Shown: positions 52,611 through 62,405, numbered from the stretch's first letter. The stretch is 64,000 nt of DNA from Candidatus Oscillochloris fontis (GCF_004138135.1 NZ_RYFD01000004.1:62001-126000), one strand, 5' to 3'. The notes: a model not told the origin generated them from the sequence alone. Numbers and translations are program-made.

Positions 52611-53279
52611 CTAATACCCCACCGCTCGCGAAAGGGTCTCACTCGCTGTGAGGAAGATCCGGCTCTGCGGGGCCACATCGTGTGGCATCGTGCGCAGATC
52701 ATCAGCCAGTCGGTTGAGATCACTCATGGTGCGCAGCGTGTACCACGGGGGGAGTTGCTCAACCCGTAGCCCATGGGTCGCCGCCGCAATGCACAGATCA
52801 TCGGGGGCGGCACCGCTCAGTGGTAGGTTGCGCAACAAGGCCGGGTGCGCCATGCGTAACCCGATCAGATACCAGTCCCCCTGCTCACCCGATCCGATCA
52901 CCAGATCAACCCCGTTCTGGAGATGAGTCAAGGTGTCACGCAGTCGCCAAAGTGGCAGGTGTGGCATGTCGCCGCCAAAGAGAAGCACTGGCCCGCTTGC
53001 GAGTGCCAGTGCTACTTCTTGGGCGAGTGTGGCTTGGCTCATGTTGGGGACATTGGTGATCTCTATCTCTCCGGTGTAGCGGGTATATTCGGGGAGGAGT
53101 GACGTATCATGCACGATCAGGCTGATTGTAGCGTGGTTGATATGTGTTGCTAGTGCAATACTGTCATCCAAAAAGGCCGTGTAGAGTTCGACCGCCCGCG
53201 TCTGCATGTGCTTGGCGATCTCCGTCGAGGCCGGGCGTACCGTCGGGTCATGGGCGAGGGTGATGAGTAGGTGTGTCAT
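52611..53279 (-). CDS. DUF2064 (TIGR04282-type) glycosyltransferase-like protein
   Basis: 222 residues. VLLFGGDMPHLP and the following VIGSGEQGDWYLIGLR match the DUF2064 family, which has a nucleotide-sugar transferase-like fold. The DMPHLP acidic residue takes the usual metal position. The substrate is not known. It is convergent with the PLD gene and divergent from PFOR. Confidence 0.78.
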   Translation of the reverse strand: MTHLLITLAHDPTVRPASTEIAKHMQTRAVELYTAFLDDSIALATHINHATISLIVHDTSLLPEYTRYTGEIEITNVPNMSQATLAQEVALALASGPVLLFGGDMPHLPLWRLRDTLTHLQNGVDLVIGSGEQGDWYLIGLRMAHPALLRNLPLSGAAPDDLCIAAATHGLRVEQLPPWYTLRTMSDLNRLADDLRTMPHDVAPQSRIFLTASETLSRAVGY

Positions 53280-53594
53280 AGCCTCATGGGTCGGCGGTCG
53301 TACAAAGACGCCCGACGATTAGTTCGTATCTCGGAGAACTACAATATTTCTCAGCAACATGATGCGTATTATAGAGGGGAGGTGTCATAAGAACAAGCCC
53401 TTGTGAAAAAACTGTTATGATAGAGGTCTATGCGTCACAGGTGACATAAAGAGATCGCTACTCTCTGTTGCCTGAGCTTTACTTCGTGTAAACCGGCGCA
53501 AATGTATACTGGCCGTATCGGCTACGAGTATGCCTGTTCTTGCCCGCGTAGTCCTTCGACCAACACACTAACCGAGGAGATTGAGGAGATCCTG
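53280..53594 (+). promoter_or_regulatory. Leader region of the PFOR gene
   Basis: 315 bases without a separate gene. TATGAT (53416-53421) could be a -10 but lacks a good -35. GTCACAGGTGAC near 53434-53445 is a 5-bp inverted repeat just downstream and may be an operator. The PFOR frame is open back to 53502, but the family N-terminus starts at 53595. GAGGAG lies at 53583-53588. Confidence 0.4.
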
Positions 53595-56500
53595 ATGACA
53601 AGCGACCAGATCACGCTTGACGGTAACGAAGCCGTTGCCAAAGTGGCCTATATGCTCAGTGAGGTTGTTGCGATCTATCCGATTACCCCATCCACGCCTA
53701 TGGGTGAATCGTCTGATGCTTTTGCCGCTGAAGGCAAAACCAACCTCTGGGGTACAGTACCTACCGTGTACGAGATGCAGTCTGAAGGCGGCGCTGCCGG
53801 AGCACTCCACGGTGCAATGCAGACTGGTGCGCTCACTACGACGTTCACCGCTTCCCAGGGTCTGCTCCTGATGATCCCCAATATGTATAAGATTGCCGGT
53901 GAATTGACGCCGACGGTCTTCCATATTGCGGCGCGCGCCCTGGCAGCCCAAGGACTCTCAATCTTTGGCGATCAGTCCGATGTCATGTCGGTGCGCTCGA
54001 CCGGTTTCGCCCTGCTGGCGTCGGGTTCGGTGCAAGAGGCTCATGATATGGCCCTGGTTGCCCATGCGGCGACGCTGGAGAGCCGTGTGCCCTTCCTGCA
54101 CTTCTTCGATGGCTATCGCACGTCGCACGAAGTGAATAAGATTAGCGAGTTGAGCCACGAGACGATGCGGGCGATGATTGATGATGAGTTGGTGCGTGCC
54201 CACCGCGCTCGTGCCATGAACCCGGATCGCCCGGTGTTGCGCGGTACCTCGCAGAACCCGGATGTCTACTTCCAGGGCCGCGAGAGTGTCAACCCCTTCT
54301 ACAACGCCTGTCCGGGGATCGTCCAGAAGGTGATGGATCGTCTGGCTGGCCTGACCGGGCGCCAGTACCGCCTCTTTGATTATGACGGTGCGCCAGATGC
54401 CGAGCGTGTGATTGTGGTCATGGGGTCGGGTGGCGAGGCCGTCGCCGAGACGGTCACGTATCTGGCCGAGCGCGGCGAGAAGGTCGGCGTGATTCGTGTG
54501 CGCCTCTATCGCCCCTTTGCCAGCGCGGCTTTCGTGGCGGCGTTGCCGAGCACGGTGCGTGCCGTGGCGGTGCTCGACCGCACCAAGGAGCCGGGTAGCG
54601 CCGGTGAGCCGCTCTTCCTTGATGTGGTCTCGACCCTCGCCGAAAGCTCGCTCAACCCGACGGTCATCGGTGGCCGGTATGGCCTCTCCTCCAAGGAGTT
54701 CACCCCGGCCATGATCAAGGGTGTCTTTGATGAACTGACCAAGGAGCAGCCCAAGAGTCGCTTCACGATTGGTATCAAGGACGATGTGACCAACCTGAGC
54801 CTGGAGTATGATCCCACCTTTAGCATTGAGGCGAAGGAGACGGTGCGCTGTGTCTTCTGGGGTCTCGGTGCCGATGGTACGGTGGGTGCCAACAAGAGCA
54901 GTATTAAGATCATCGGCGAGGAGACGCCCAACTATGCCCAGGGCTACTTCGTCTATGACTCGAAGAAGTCGGGTTCGATTACGACCTCGCACCTGCGCTT
55001 TGGCCCGCATCCCATCCGTGCTCCCTACTTGATCGGGCATGCTCAGGCCGATTTTGTCGCCTGCCACCAGTTCTCGTTCCTTGAGCGCGTGGATCTGCTC
55101 TCCTTCTCACGCCCCGGTAGCATCTTCTTGCTCAACAGCCCCTATGGCCCGGATAAGGTCTGGGAGAATATTCCCGTTGAATTGCGCCAGGGTATCCGTG
55201 AGAAGAAGTTGCGTTTCTATGTGATTGACGCGACGGCTGTGGCCCGTGCCACCGGCATGGGCAACCGTATCAATACGGTGATGCAGACCTGCTTCTTCGC
55301 GATCAGTGGCGTCCTCCCGCGTGAAGAGGCGATTGCCGCGATTAAGGATAGCATCAAGAAGACCTATGGCCGCCGTGGCGATGAGGTGGTGGCGCGGAAC
55401 TTCCAGGCTGTTGATCAGACGTTGGCGAACCTCTATGAGGTTGCTATTCCAGAGTCGGATGCGGCGGATTATGCCTACCACATGCTGCCTCCGGTGACGC
55501 CCAATGCGCCCGCGTTTGTCAAGGATGTGCTGGGAACGATCATCTCCGGGCGCGGCGATGATCTGCCGGTGAGCAAAATGCCTTTCGATGGCACCTATCC
55601 CACCGCAACCACTCAGTGGGAGAAGCGCAATCTTGCGCTGGAGATCCCGGTTTGGGATGAGAAGCTCTGTATCCAGTGCGGCAAGTGCGCCTTCGTCTGT
55701 CCGCACGCTGTCATCCGCAGCAAGGTCTACCAGCCCGATGCGCTTGCAGGTGCCCCCGAAACCTTCAAGAGCGTTGATGCACGCTTCAAGGAACTGCCCG
55801 GCCAGCGCTATACGCTCCAGGTTAGCCCCGAAGACTGCACCGGCTGTACGTTGTGTGTCGAGGTCTGCCCGGTCAAGGATAAGACCCAGGCCGGACGCAA
55901 GGCGCTCAACATGGCGGAGCAGCCTCCGCTGCGCGCGAGTGAGTCGGCTAACTGGGACTTCTTCCTCACCCTGCCGGAGGTAGATCGTACCCAGATCAGC
56001 TTCAACTCGATCAAGAACTCGCAGTTGCTCCAGCCGCTCTTTGAGTTCTCCGGTGCCTGTGCCGGTTGTGGTGAGACCCCCTACGTCAAGCTGGTTAGCC
56101 AGCTCTATGGCGACCGGGCGGTGGTTGCGAATGCCACCGGCTGCTCCTCGATCTATGGTGGTAACCTGCCCACCACGCCGTGGGCGGTGAATGCCGATGG
56201 GCGCGGGCCGACTTGGTCCAACTCGCTCTTCGAGGATAACGCCGAGTTTGGTCTGGGCATGCGCCTCAGCATTGACAAGCAGACCGAGTTTGCGCTCGAA
56301 CTGCTGCCGCAGTTGGCCGAGATCGTCGGCAGTGATCTGGTTGATGCGCTCACCAACGCCGACCAGAGCAACGAGACGGGGATCGCGGCCCAGCGCGAGC
56401 GGGTCGCCCTGCTCAAGCAGCGTCTCAACGCGGTGAGCGATGGCCCCATGCTCAACCGGGTCAAGGATCTGCTGGCAATTGCCGATGTGCTCGTCAAGCG

Positions 56501-57143
56501 CAGCGTCTGGATCATGGGTGGTGACGGCTGGGCCTACGACATTGGGTACGGTGGTCTCGACCACGTCCTGGCGTCGCAGCGCAACGTCAACATCCTCGTG
56601 CTGGACACCGAGGTCTACTCGAACACGGGTGGCCAGGCCAGCAAGAGCACCCCACGCGCCGCCGTCGCCAAGTTTGCCGCTAAGGGCAAGGTGACGCCGA
56701 AGAAGGATCTGGGCTTGATCGCCATGTCCTACGGCAGCGTCTATGTGGCGCGCATTGCGATGGGTTACGACGACGTGCAGACCCTGCGCGCCATCCAAGA
56801 GGCCGAGGCGTTTGATGGGGTCTCGCTGATCATCGCCTACAGCCACTGTATTGCCCACGGCATTGATATGCGCAAGGGCTTGGATCAGCAGAAGCTGGCG
56901 GTGCAGAGTGGTATGTGGACGCTCTACCGCTACAACCCAGATCTGATTGAGCAGGGCAAGCACCCGCTGATCATCGACTCCAAGCCGCCCACGATCAACC
57001 CGTCGCAGTACATCGCTGGTGAGGGGCGCTTCCAGATGCTCATCAACAGCGACCCGCAGCGTGCTGCGGCGCTCATGGACAAGACGGCTGAGTTGAACAA
57101 GGCGCAGTTTGCCCACTTGGAGAATCTCTCCAAGATTGACTAG
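53595..57143 (+). CDS. nifJ: Pyruvate:ferredoxin (flavodoxin) oxidoreductase, single chain
   Basis: 1182 residues from the ATG at 53595. The N-terminal part has DGNEAVAKVAYMLSEVVAIY and PSTPMGE. Two ferredoxin-type clusters follow near residue 691 (CIQCGKCAFVCPHAV) and 754 (CTGCTLCVEVCPV). The C-terminal cluster and TPP domain has CAGCGETPY, GCSSIYGGN and GGDGWAYDIG. It links pyruvate, CoA and ferredoxin in either direction, useful in anaerobic phototrophic carbon metabolism. A DHOD-like gene follows. The TAG stop starts a palindrome. Confidence 0.96.
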   Translation: MTSDQITLDGNEAVAKVAYMLSEVVAIYPITPSTPMGESSDAFAAEGKTNLWGTVPTVYEMQSEGGAAGALHGAMQTGALTTTFTASQGLLLMIPNMYKIAGELTPTVFHIAARALAAQGLSIFGDQSDVMSVRSTGFALLASGSVQEAHDMALVAHAATLESRVPFLHFFDGYRTSHEVNKISELSHETMRAMIDDELVRAHRARAMNPDRPVLRGTSQNPDVYFQGRESVNPFYNACPGIVQKVMDRLAGLTGRQYRLFDYDGAPDAERVIVVMGSGGEAVAETVTYLAERGEKVGVIRVRLYRPFASAAFVAALPSTVRAVAVLDRTKEPGSAGEPLFLDVVSTLAESSLNPTVIGGRYGLSSKEFTPAMIKGVFDELTKEQPKSRFTIGIKDDVTNLSLEYDPTFSIEAKETVRCVFWGLGADGTVGANKSSIKIIGEETPNYAQGYFVYDSKKSGSITTSHLRFGPHPIRAPYLIGHAQADFVACHQFSFLERVDLLSFSRPGSIFLLNSPYGPDKVWENIPVELRQGIREKKLRFYVIDATAVARATGMGNRINTVMQTCFFAISGVLPREEAIAAIKDSIKKTYGRRGDEVVARNFQAVDQTLANLYEVAIPESDAADYAYHMLPPVTPNAPAFVKDVLGTIISGRGDDLPVSKMPFDGTYPTATTQWEKRNLALEIPVWDEKLCIQCGKCAFVCPHAVIRSKVYQPDALAGAPETFKSVDARFKELPGQRYTLQVSPEDCTGCTLCVEVCPVKDKTQAGRKALNMAEQPPLRASESANWDFFLTLPEVDRTQISFNSIKNSQLLQPLFEFSGACAGCGETPYVKLVSQLYGDRAVVANATGCSSIYGGNLPTTPWAVNADGRGPTWSNSLFEDNAEFGLGMRLSIDKQTEFALELLPQLAEIVGSDLVDALTNADQSNETGIAAQRERVALLKQRLNAVSDGPMLNRVKDLLAIADVLVKRSVWIMGGDGWAYDIGYGGLDHVLASQRNVNILVLDTEVYSNTGGQASKSTPRAAVAKFAAKGKVTPKKDLGLIAMSYGSVYVARIAMGYDDVQTLRAIQEAEAFDGVSLIIAYSHCIAHGIDMRKGLDQQKLAVQSGMWTLYRYNPDLIEQGKHPLIIDSKPPTINPSQYIAGEGRFQMLINSDPQRAAALMDKTAELNKAQFAHLENLSKID

Positions 57144-57145
57144 GA

Positions 57146-57218
57146 GCGCATCGCGATGCGCCCCAAATCCCATGTTGTGGTATGGATTGGCGGTTATGTC
57201 GCCAATCCATACCACAAC
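57146..57218. repeat. Double palindrome (copy G) after PFOR
   Basis: GCGCATCGCGATGCGC (57146-57161) is a perfect palindrome next to the PFOR TAG. After CCCAAATCCCAT, 57174-57192 pairs with 57200-57218 (19 bp perfect). The layout, and the CCCAAAYCCCATG link, match copy E at 39.2 kb, but the arms differ. Confidence 0.88.
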
Positions 57219-57234
57219 CGAGATCTCTACCGGA

Positions 57235-57414
57235 GTGGGCGTAGCCCCTACGGGATGATCTTGTAGGGGCGAAGCATCGCCCTCCAACCCAGTTTGTGTG
57301 CCCCTACCACATGGTGGGCGTAGCCCCTACGGGATGATCTTGTAGGGGCGAAGCATCGCCCTCCAACCCAGTTTGTGTGCCCCTGCCACATGGTGGGCGA
57401 TGCTTCGCCCCTAC
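57235..57414. repeat. 79-bp tandem duplication of the GTAGGGGCGAAGC repeat
   Basis: Two near-identical 79-bp units start at 57235 and 57314, with a partial third from 57393 to 57414. Each holds GTAGCCCCTAC, GTAGGGGCGAAGCATCGCCC and CCAACCCAGTTTGTGTGCCC. The only difference I see is CCCCTACCAC against CCCCTGCCAC. Confidence 0.9.
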
Positions 57415-57440
57415 TACAGACCGCAACCTGAAAGGAATCA

Positions 57441-58502
57441 ATGATGATCGACCTGAGCACTAGCTACTTGGGCCTGTCGCTGAAAACGCCGATAGTCGCG
57501 GCTGCGTCGCCCCTGTCCCACCACCCGGATGTAGTTCAGCGTTTAGAGGAAGCGGGCGTGTCGGCTGTAGTGATGTATTCGCTCTTCGAGGAGCAGATTA
57601 TCCGTACCAGCCTCGAATTGGATTATTTACTAACCCATGGCTCGGAGAGTTTTGCTGAGGCGCTCAACTATCTGCCCGACCACGGCAAGTATAGTGTTGG
57701 CCCTGAGCGCTACATTGAGCAGATCCACGAACTGAAGCGCAAAGCGACCATCCCGGTGATCGGGAGCCTGAACGGCATTTCGCCGGGGGGCTGGATTCAC
57801 TACGCACGCCTGATCGAAGAGGCGGGGGCCGATGCGCTCGAACTGAATATCTACAACATCCCGACTGATCCCAAGATCAGTGGTGCGGATCTGGAGCAGA
57901 GCTATGTCGATCTGGTGCGCAACATCCGCGCCGAGATCCAGATCCCGCTGGCCGTGAAACTCAGCCCCTATTTCAGCTCGCTCCCCAACCTTGCGTGGCG
58001 GCTCATGGAGGCTGGAGCGCAGTCGTTGGTGCTCTTCAATCGCTTCTACCAGCCCGATTTCGACTTGGAGAAGTTGGAAGTTGTGCCCAACCTCCAGTTG
58101 AGTAGCTCAAGCGAACTGCGGGTGCCGTTACGCTGGGTGGCGCTGCTCTACGGGCGGGTTCCGGTTGATCTGGCGATCACCAGTGGGGTTCATACGGCTG
58201 AGGATGTACTCAAGGCGATGATGGCCGGGGCCAAGGTGACGATGCTCGCCTCGGCACTGCTCAAGACCAACACCCCCGATGCCTATGTGCGCCAGTTGAT
58301 TACTGATCTGCAAGCCTGGATGACCGAGCGCGAGTATGAGTCGATCACCCAGATGCAGGGCAGCATGGCCCAGCGGGCCGTTGCGCAGCCGGGTGCCTAC
58401 GAGCGCGCTAACTATATGAAGGTGCTCAACTCCTACCCCGATACCGGCCCGGTGATCCCCGATATTACGCTTCAGGCGGGGATGCTCTATCCGGTGGATT
58501 AG
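57441..58502 (+). CDS. Dihydroorotate dehydrogenase-like flavoprotein (PFOR partner)
   Basis: 353 residues with a class 1 DHOD-like barrel: [15 protein letters not shown] near the N-terminus, [24 protein letters not shown] and [16 protein letters not shown], the phosphate-binding end. The usual DHOD catalytic Cys/Ser loop is not evident, so pyrimidine synthesis is not assumed. Genes of this type often stand next to nifJ in cyanobacteria and Chloroflexi, which suggests a link with PFOR electron transfer. ATG at 57441 or 57444; AAAGGAAT lies before them. Confidence 0.82.
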   Translation: MMIDLSTSYLGLSLKTPIVAAASPLSHHPDVVQRLEEAGVSAVVMYSLFEEQIIRTSLELDYLLTHGSESFAEALNYLPDHGKYSVGPERYIEQIHELKRKATIPVIGSLNGISPGGWIHYARLIEEAGADALELNIYNIPTDPKISGADLEQSYVDLVRNIRAEIQIPLAVKLSPYFSSLPNLAWRLMEAGAQSLVLFNRFYQPDFDLEKLEVVPNLQLSSSSELRVPLRWVALLYGRVPVDLAITSGVHTAEDVLKAMMAGAKVTMLASALLKTNTPDAYVRQLITDLQAWMTEREYESITQMQGSMAQRAVAQPGAYERANYMKVLNSYPDTGPVIPDITLQAGMLYPVD

Positions 58503-58518
58503 GGGTTTTGTTGGGGGC

Positions 58519-58703
58519 GGTAGGTAGAGACGCAAGATATTGCGTCTCTACCTACCGGCCCGTGCGTCTCTACCTACCGGCCCGTGCGTCTCTACCTACC
58601 GGCCCGTGCGTCTCTCCTACCGGCCCGTGCGTCTCTACCTACCGGCCCGTGCGTCTCTACCTACCGGCCCGTGCGTCTCTACCTACCGGCCCGTGCGTCT
58701 CTA
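58519..58703. repeat. Palindrome plus minisatellite of seven 22-bp units
   Basis: GGTAGGTAGAGACGCAA (58519-58535) pairs perfectly with 58540-58556. From 58549 to 58701 the unit TACCTACCGGCCCGTGCGTC(TC) is repeated seven times; the fourth unit lacks one base. Each unit keeps the GCGTCTCTAC half of the palindrome. It separates two convergent genes, and its end gives the TAG of the small gene at 58.7 kb. Confidence 0.93.
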
Positions 58704-58988
58704 CTCCCCCTCCGGCATATTGCCGGTCATCTCATACTCGACGAGCGCTACCAAGGCGCGCTCCAGATCATAGTAGTAAACCTCAGCCGCCCAGCAATCG
58801 CTCGAATCATCCCGGCAGCAATAGATCTCAATCTCCATCTCGGCAGCATCAACTGGGCGTGCTATCGCCATCCAGCGATCCGCGCAGCGCAACAATGTCC
58901 CACTCCGCAGCAACCGACGAAACCGCTCGGCTCCCGCCGCACTCAAGATCTCACCGGGTTCCACCTCGGCATGTGAAGTGCTCGCCAT
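58701..58988 (-). CDS. Small acidic protein of unknown function
   Basis: 95 residues, ATG at 58988 with AAGGAG nine bases upstream. It has a short helix (AGAERFRRLLRSG), then MEIEIYCCRDDSSDCW with three Cys, and an acidic C-terminus (VEYEMTGNMPEGE). No family recognised. The stop TAG (58701-58703) is in the last minisatellite unit, so the original end may have been different. Confidence 0.65.
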   Translation of the reverse strand: MASTSHAEVEPGEILSAAGAERFRRLLRSGTLLRCADRWMAIARPVDAAEMEIEIYCCRDDSSDCWAAEVYYYDLERALVALVEYEMTGNMPEGE

Positions 58989-59083
58989 GCCTTGCTCCTT
59001 CCCCGTTTGCTATCGGTTCTGGCTTCTGTGTGCGCTAATTATAGTGGAAGATGCCGGATGACATATCATGCAATAGGGGGCGT

Positions 59084-59111
59084 AGAGGTGCAACATTTTG
59101 CGCCTCTACGC
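59084..59111. repeat. GTAGAGGTGCAA palindrome near the citrate synthase stop
   Basis: GTAGAGGTGCAAcattTTGCGCCTCTAC has 12-base arms with one mismatch. It is a variant of the TAGAGACGCAA family and lies a few bases beyond the citrate synthase stop. Confidence 0.8.
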
Positions 59112-59117
59112 AGGCGA

Positions 59118-60260
59118 TCATCCCCGCGCCTCAATTGGCACGAAGGCACGCGGCGCGGGGCCAATATAGGCGGCTTCGGGGCGCACGAGGCGCGGTACGT
59201 CGAGTTGTTCGCGGATGTGGCCGATCCAGCCCGGCATGCGTGCAATCGCAAACGCTAAGGTGAAGGCGTCGGTGGGTAATCCCAACTGGAAGAGGAGCGG
59301 CGCACTGTAGAACTCGACGTTCGGGTAGAGTTTGCGTGCCTGGAAGTGGGGATGGTTGAGGATGTACCCGGCTACCGCTTCGGCGACATCGTGCGGGCGG
59401 CTGTCTACGCCGGGGCGCGCCGCTAGAATGTCGGAGTGCTGGCGCATGTGGCGGACCCGTGGGTCCTCGGTCTTGTAGATGCGGTGCCCCACGCCCATCA
59501 GTCGCGCTTTACGCTGGAGCAGATCGTCAATGTAGCCCGGTACATTGCACGGATCGCCAATCGCCAGAAAGGTGCGCATGGCATGCTCGTTGGCTCCGCC
59601 GTGCGCTGTGCCCTTGAGTGCCGCTAACGCCGCACTGATCGCGGTGTAGAGATCGTTCTGCGCACTCGTGACCATCCGCGCCACAAAGGTCGAGACGTTC
59701 AGGCCATGCTCGGCGAGCAATACCAAGTAGGTATTGAAGGCCGCCTCCTCTTCAGGGCTGGGTCGTTTGCCATTCAAGGTATGCAGAAAGGCCGCCGCAT
59801 GCCCCATATCTGCATCGAGCGCGACTGTGGGGTGCCCCGCCCGTAGTCGCAGGTAGGTTGCCACAAGGATGGGCAGTTTGGCGGTGAGTCGCAACCCATC
59901 GTTGAAGAGCGTCGTCGGCTTCATCACTGCGGGGCGGTGCAATCCGGCCAACAGGCTCACCGCCGCACGCATTACATCCATCGGGTGGCCGTTGCGCGGC
60001 AGCTTGCGCAGCAGATCAATCTCACTGGCACTCAGCATACGGGCCATCGCCAGCTCGGTGCGCAACTGCGCCAGTTGGCTCGTGGTTGGCAACTCGCCCC
60101 ACCAGAGCAGGTGCAGCACCTCTTCCCAACTGGCATGATCGGCCAGATCGTGCAGATCATAGCCACAGAAACTCAAACGTCCGGCATCTCCATCTATCTG
60201 GCCAAGCTGGCTCAGGGCGACGATGGTTCCATCGAGGCCCAGACTGGGGTAACGCTCCAT
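59118..60260 (-). CDS. Citrate synthase family protein
   Basis: 380 residues, the short (type I) citrate/2-methylcitrate synthase form. GTAHGGANEHA holds the His of the citrate site, GVGHRIYKTEDPR the second His and Arg, and PNVEFYSA the catalytic Asp position, here read as Glu-Phe after Asn-Val. Citrate and methylcitrate synthases cannot be told apart by eye. ATG at 60260 with GAAGGA. glcF lies upstream on the same strand, 28 bases away, which suggests one operon for glyoxylate/acetyl-CoA use. Confidence 0.88.
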   Translation of the reverse strand: MERYPSLGLDGTIVALSQLGQIDGDAGRLSFCGYDLHDLADHASWEEVLHLLWWGELPTTSQLAQLRTELAMARMLSASEIDLLRKLPRNGHPMDVMRAAVSLLAGLHRPAVMKPTTLFNDGLRLTAKLPILVATYLRLRAGHPTVALDADMGHAAAFLHTLNGKRPSPEEEAAFNTYLVLLAEHGLNVSTFVARMVTSAQNDLYTAISAALAALKGTAHGGANEHAMRTFLAIGDPCNVPGYIDDLLQRKARLMGVGHRIYKTEDPRVRHMRQHSDILAARPGVDSRPHDVAEAVAGYILNHPHFQARKLYPNVEFYSAPLLFQLGLPTDAFTLAFAIARMPGWIGHIREQLDVPRLVRPEAAYIGPAPRAFVPIEARG

Positions 60261-60288
60261 GTCATTCCTTCAAGTACGGGCGCAGCAT

Positions 60289-61632
60289 CTATTCCTGGAT
60301 GTATGCTGCATCGAGCAATTCTACAATATAGTGTACCTGCACGTGCTCCCCCCGGCGTTGCAGTTCGCCCACGATCTGCAAGGCACAACCCGGGTTGGCC
60401 GTGGCGATCACCCGCGCCCCCGTGCTGAGCGCGTTGCGCACTTTGCGCACCCCCAGCGCTGCCGCCATCTCCGGCTGGGTGATGTTGTAGACTCCCGCAC
60501 TCCCGCAGCAGAGTGCGCTCTCCGCCATCTCGATCAGTTCGAGTCCTGGGATGGCCTGCAACAAGTTGCGCGGCTGCCCACTGATGCGCTGGGCATGCGC
60601 GAGGTGGCATGGCTCCTGGTAGGTGACGCGCAGGTTGAGTGGCCTGAGGTCGCGGGTGTTGAGTTCGATCCCCGCCAAAAACTCGTGGACATCCTTCACC
60701 ATAGCGACAAATGCCTCGGCGCGCACATACCACTCTGGGTCGTCGTGGAGGAGATGGGCATACTCCTTCATCGTACTGCCACAACCCGCCGCATTAACGA
60801 TGATCGCGTCCACCCCCAGCCCACTGAAGGCGGCGATGTTGCGGCGCGCCAACGCCCGCCCCCCGTCCAGATCGCCGCCGTGGGTGTGGAGCGCCCCGCA
60901 GCAGCCCTGATCGGGCGGCAGGATCACCTCACAGCCATTCTTCTGCAACACGCGGATAGTCGCGGCATGCACATGGCTGAAGGCGCTACTCATGATACAC
61001 CCAGTCAGCAGGGCCACGCTGTAGCGCCGGGGGCCATCGGCGGGGTAGATTTGCCCCATGGGGACGGTTGCTTGCCCGCTGAGCGTCGGTAGCAGTCTCT
61101 CAGTCTCTGCGAGGCCGAGGAGATGGAGTGCGCCGCTACGGCGGGCGAGCCACTGTATCCCACTCTGCTGATAGAGTGCCATACTAGTCGCAAAGCCCCG
61201 GAAGAGGCGCATGTCGTTGAAGAGCGCCCCGAAGACGGCCCCGCGCAGGGCGCGTTGCCAGAGCGGGCGGGCCGGGAGTGCAGGCGGCGGCGCGTGGCGC
61301 GCCTGCTCGATCTGGGCGCGGCTGGCTTCGAGAATGAGACCATACTGCACCCCCGAAGGGCATGCTGCCTCACAGGCGCGGCAGTTCAGGCACAGGCTCA
61401 TCTGCTCCTGAAAGACGGCGCTCTCCAGACCAATCCGCCCCTCATCTACTGCCTTCATCAGGTAGATCCGCCCGCGTGGCGAGGCTGTCTCCAACCCTGT
61501 CTCGCGGTAGGTCGGGCATGCTGAGAGGCATAGCCCACAGTGGACACATGTATTGATGATCTCGGAACTGGGCCGATCTTGGTTGCTGAACGGGATCAGC
61601 GGGATGGCTGGCTGATCAACGGCAGTGCTCAC
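60289..61632 (-). CDS. glcF: Glycolate oxidase iron-sulfur subunit (GlcF-like)
   Basis: 447 residues starting with GTG at 61632 (AAGGAG seven bases upstream). Two ferredoxin motifs (CVHCGLCLSACP, CLNCRACEAACPSG) are followed by two CCG-type domains (GCCGALHTHGGD, EPCHLAHAQ, CCGSAGVY). This is the GlcF/LutA pattern: electron transfer from glycolate or a similar hydroxy acid to the quinone pool. The flavin subunits glcD/glcE are not in the window. Confidence 0.88.
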   Translation of the reverse strand: MSTAVDQPAIPLIPFSNQDRPSSEIINTCVHCGLCLSACPTYRETGLETASPRGRIYLMKAVDEGRIGLESAVFQEQMSLCLNCRACEAACPSGVQYGLILEASRAQIEQARHAPPPALPARPLWQRALRGAVFGALFNDMRLFRGFATSMALYQQSGIQWLARRSGALHLLGLAETERLLPTLSGQATVPMGQIYPADGPRRYSVALLTGCIMSSAFSHVHAATIRVLQKNGCEVILPPDQGCCGALHTHGGDLDGGRALARRNIAAFSGLGVDAIIVNAAGCGSTMKEYAHLLHDDPEWYVRAEAFVAMVKDVHEFLAGIELNTRDLRPLNLRVTYQEPCHLAHAQRISGQPRNLLQAIPGLELIEMAESALCCGSAGVYNITQPEMAAALGVRKVRNALSTGARVIATANPGCALQIVGELQRRGEHVQVHYIVELLDAAYIQE

Positions 61633-61657
61633 AGCGGCGCTCCTTCTTACTAACAGA

Positions 61658-62344
61658 CTACCCCACCAACAACTTCTTCACACCTACTCCCAACAAGATC
61701 AGCCCGACCACCCCGAAGATCAACCCGAAGAAGGGCAGGAAGCGTGCGGTGCTGCGCTGGTTCTCAATATATTCGGCCTGGCTGCCACCAAAGACCCGTT
61801 CTGCATGAATCGTGTTACCCTCGCGGCCATCCTGAATCGTCCCGATTACCAGCAATGGCCCACCCGCCACGAGGCCAGTGTAGCGCTTGGTACCCTCACC
61901 CTTGAGGCCGTTCCAGTAGAGCGTAGTACCCTCCTGCCACTTCTCATGATAACGGCTGATGCGGTAGTCAGCATTACTTATCGCCACTACCCCGCCATCG
62001 AGATCGAGCAACAACGGCGGCGTCACGCGCTCATCCTCGCGCCAATCATCATCCCCGTCACTATCCCGTCCGTGGTACTCTTCACGCACATAGGCCACAA
62101 AGGTGCGGAACGTGGCAGGATTGCGGCGACTCACCACTGCCTCGATCAACACCGGGCTTCCCGGCGCGGCCCGTTCCACCGCCTGGCGTGTCATTGGAGC
62201 CAGCGCTGCCACCCGTTCTGCCTCGTTCTGCGCATCGCGGGAGAGAAAGAAGCCCGTAAATATCCCCACCCCCACGAAGATGAGACCCATAATGCTCAAC
62301 ATCAATGTCTGGAACAGGCGACCAGAAAAGCGTAAGAGTTCCAT
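61658..62344 (-). CDS. Membrane protein with extracytoplasmic beta domain
   Basis: 228 residues with one N-terminal membrane helix (about 10-35), a polar domain (about 40-195) and a C-terminal helix (FLPFFGLIFGVVGLILLGVG). The middle (SPVLIEAVVSRRNPA, FVAYVREEY, PLLLDLDGGVVAI) resembles the GIDE-type domain of MUL1-like proteins, without the RING finger. That likeness is weak. ATG at 62344 with GGAAGGA. It is 25 bases upstream of glcF on the same strand. Confidence 0.62.
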   Translation of the reverse strand: MELLRFSGRLFQTLMLSIMGLIFVGVGIFTGFFLSRDAQNEAERVAALAPMTRQAVERAAPGSPVLIEAVVSRRNPATFRTFVAYVREEYHGRDSDGDDDWREDERVTPPLLLDLDGGVVAISNADYRISRYHEKWQEGTTLYWNGLKGEGTKRYTGLVAGGPLLVIGTIQDGREGNTIHAERVFGGSQAEYIENQRSTARFLPFFGLIFGVVGLILLGVGVKKLLVG

Positions 62345-62405
62345 CAGTAGGTTCCTTCCATTTGCCGAAGGCGCGGTGATCCTGTACGCTTAACAGTAGC
62401 ATATC

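Noticed and set aside
55107-57287. 726-residue minus-strand open frame across PFOR
   Set aside because: It is antisense to the well-supported PFOR gene, and its length comes from codon bias in GC-rich DNA. The translation has no known domain.
58549-58701. Coding repeat in the plus-strand frames of 58508-59038
   Set aside because: Repeats of RPVRLYLPA type come from the 22-bp minisatellite; no start signal and no conserved domain outside it.
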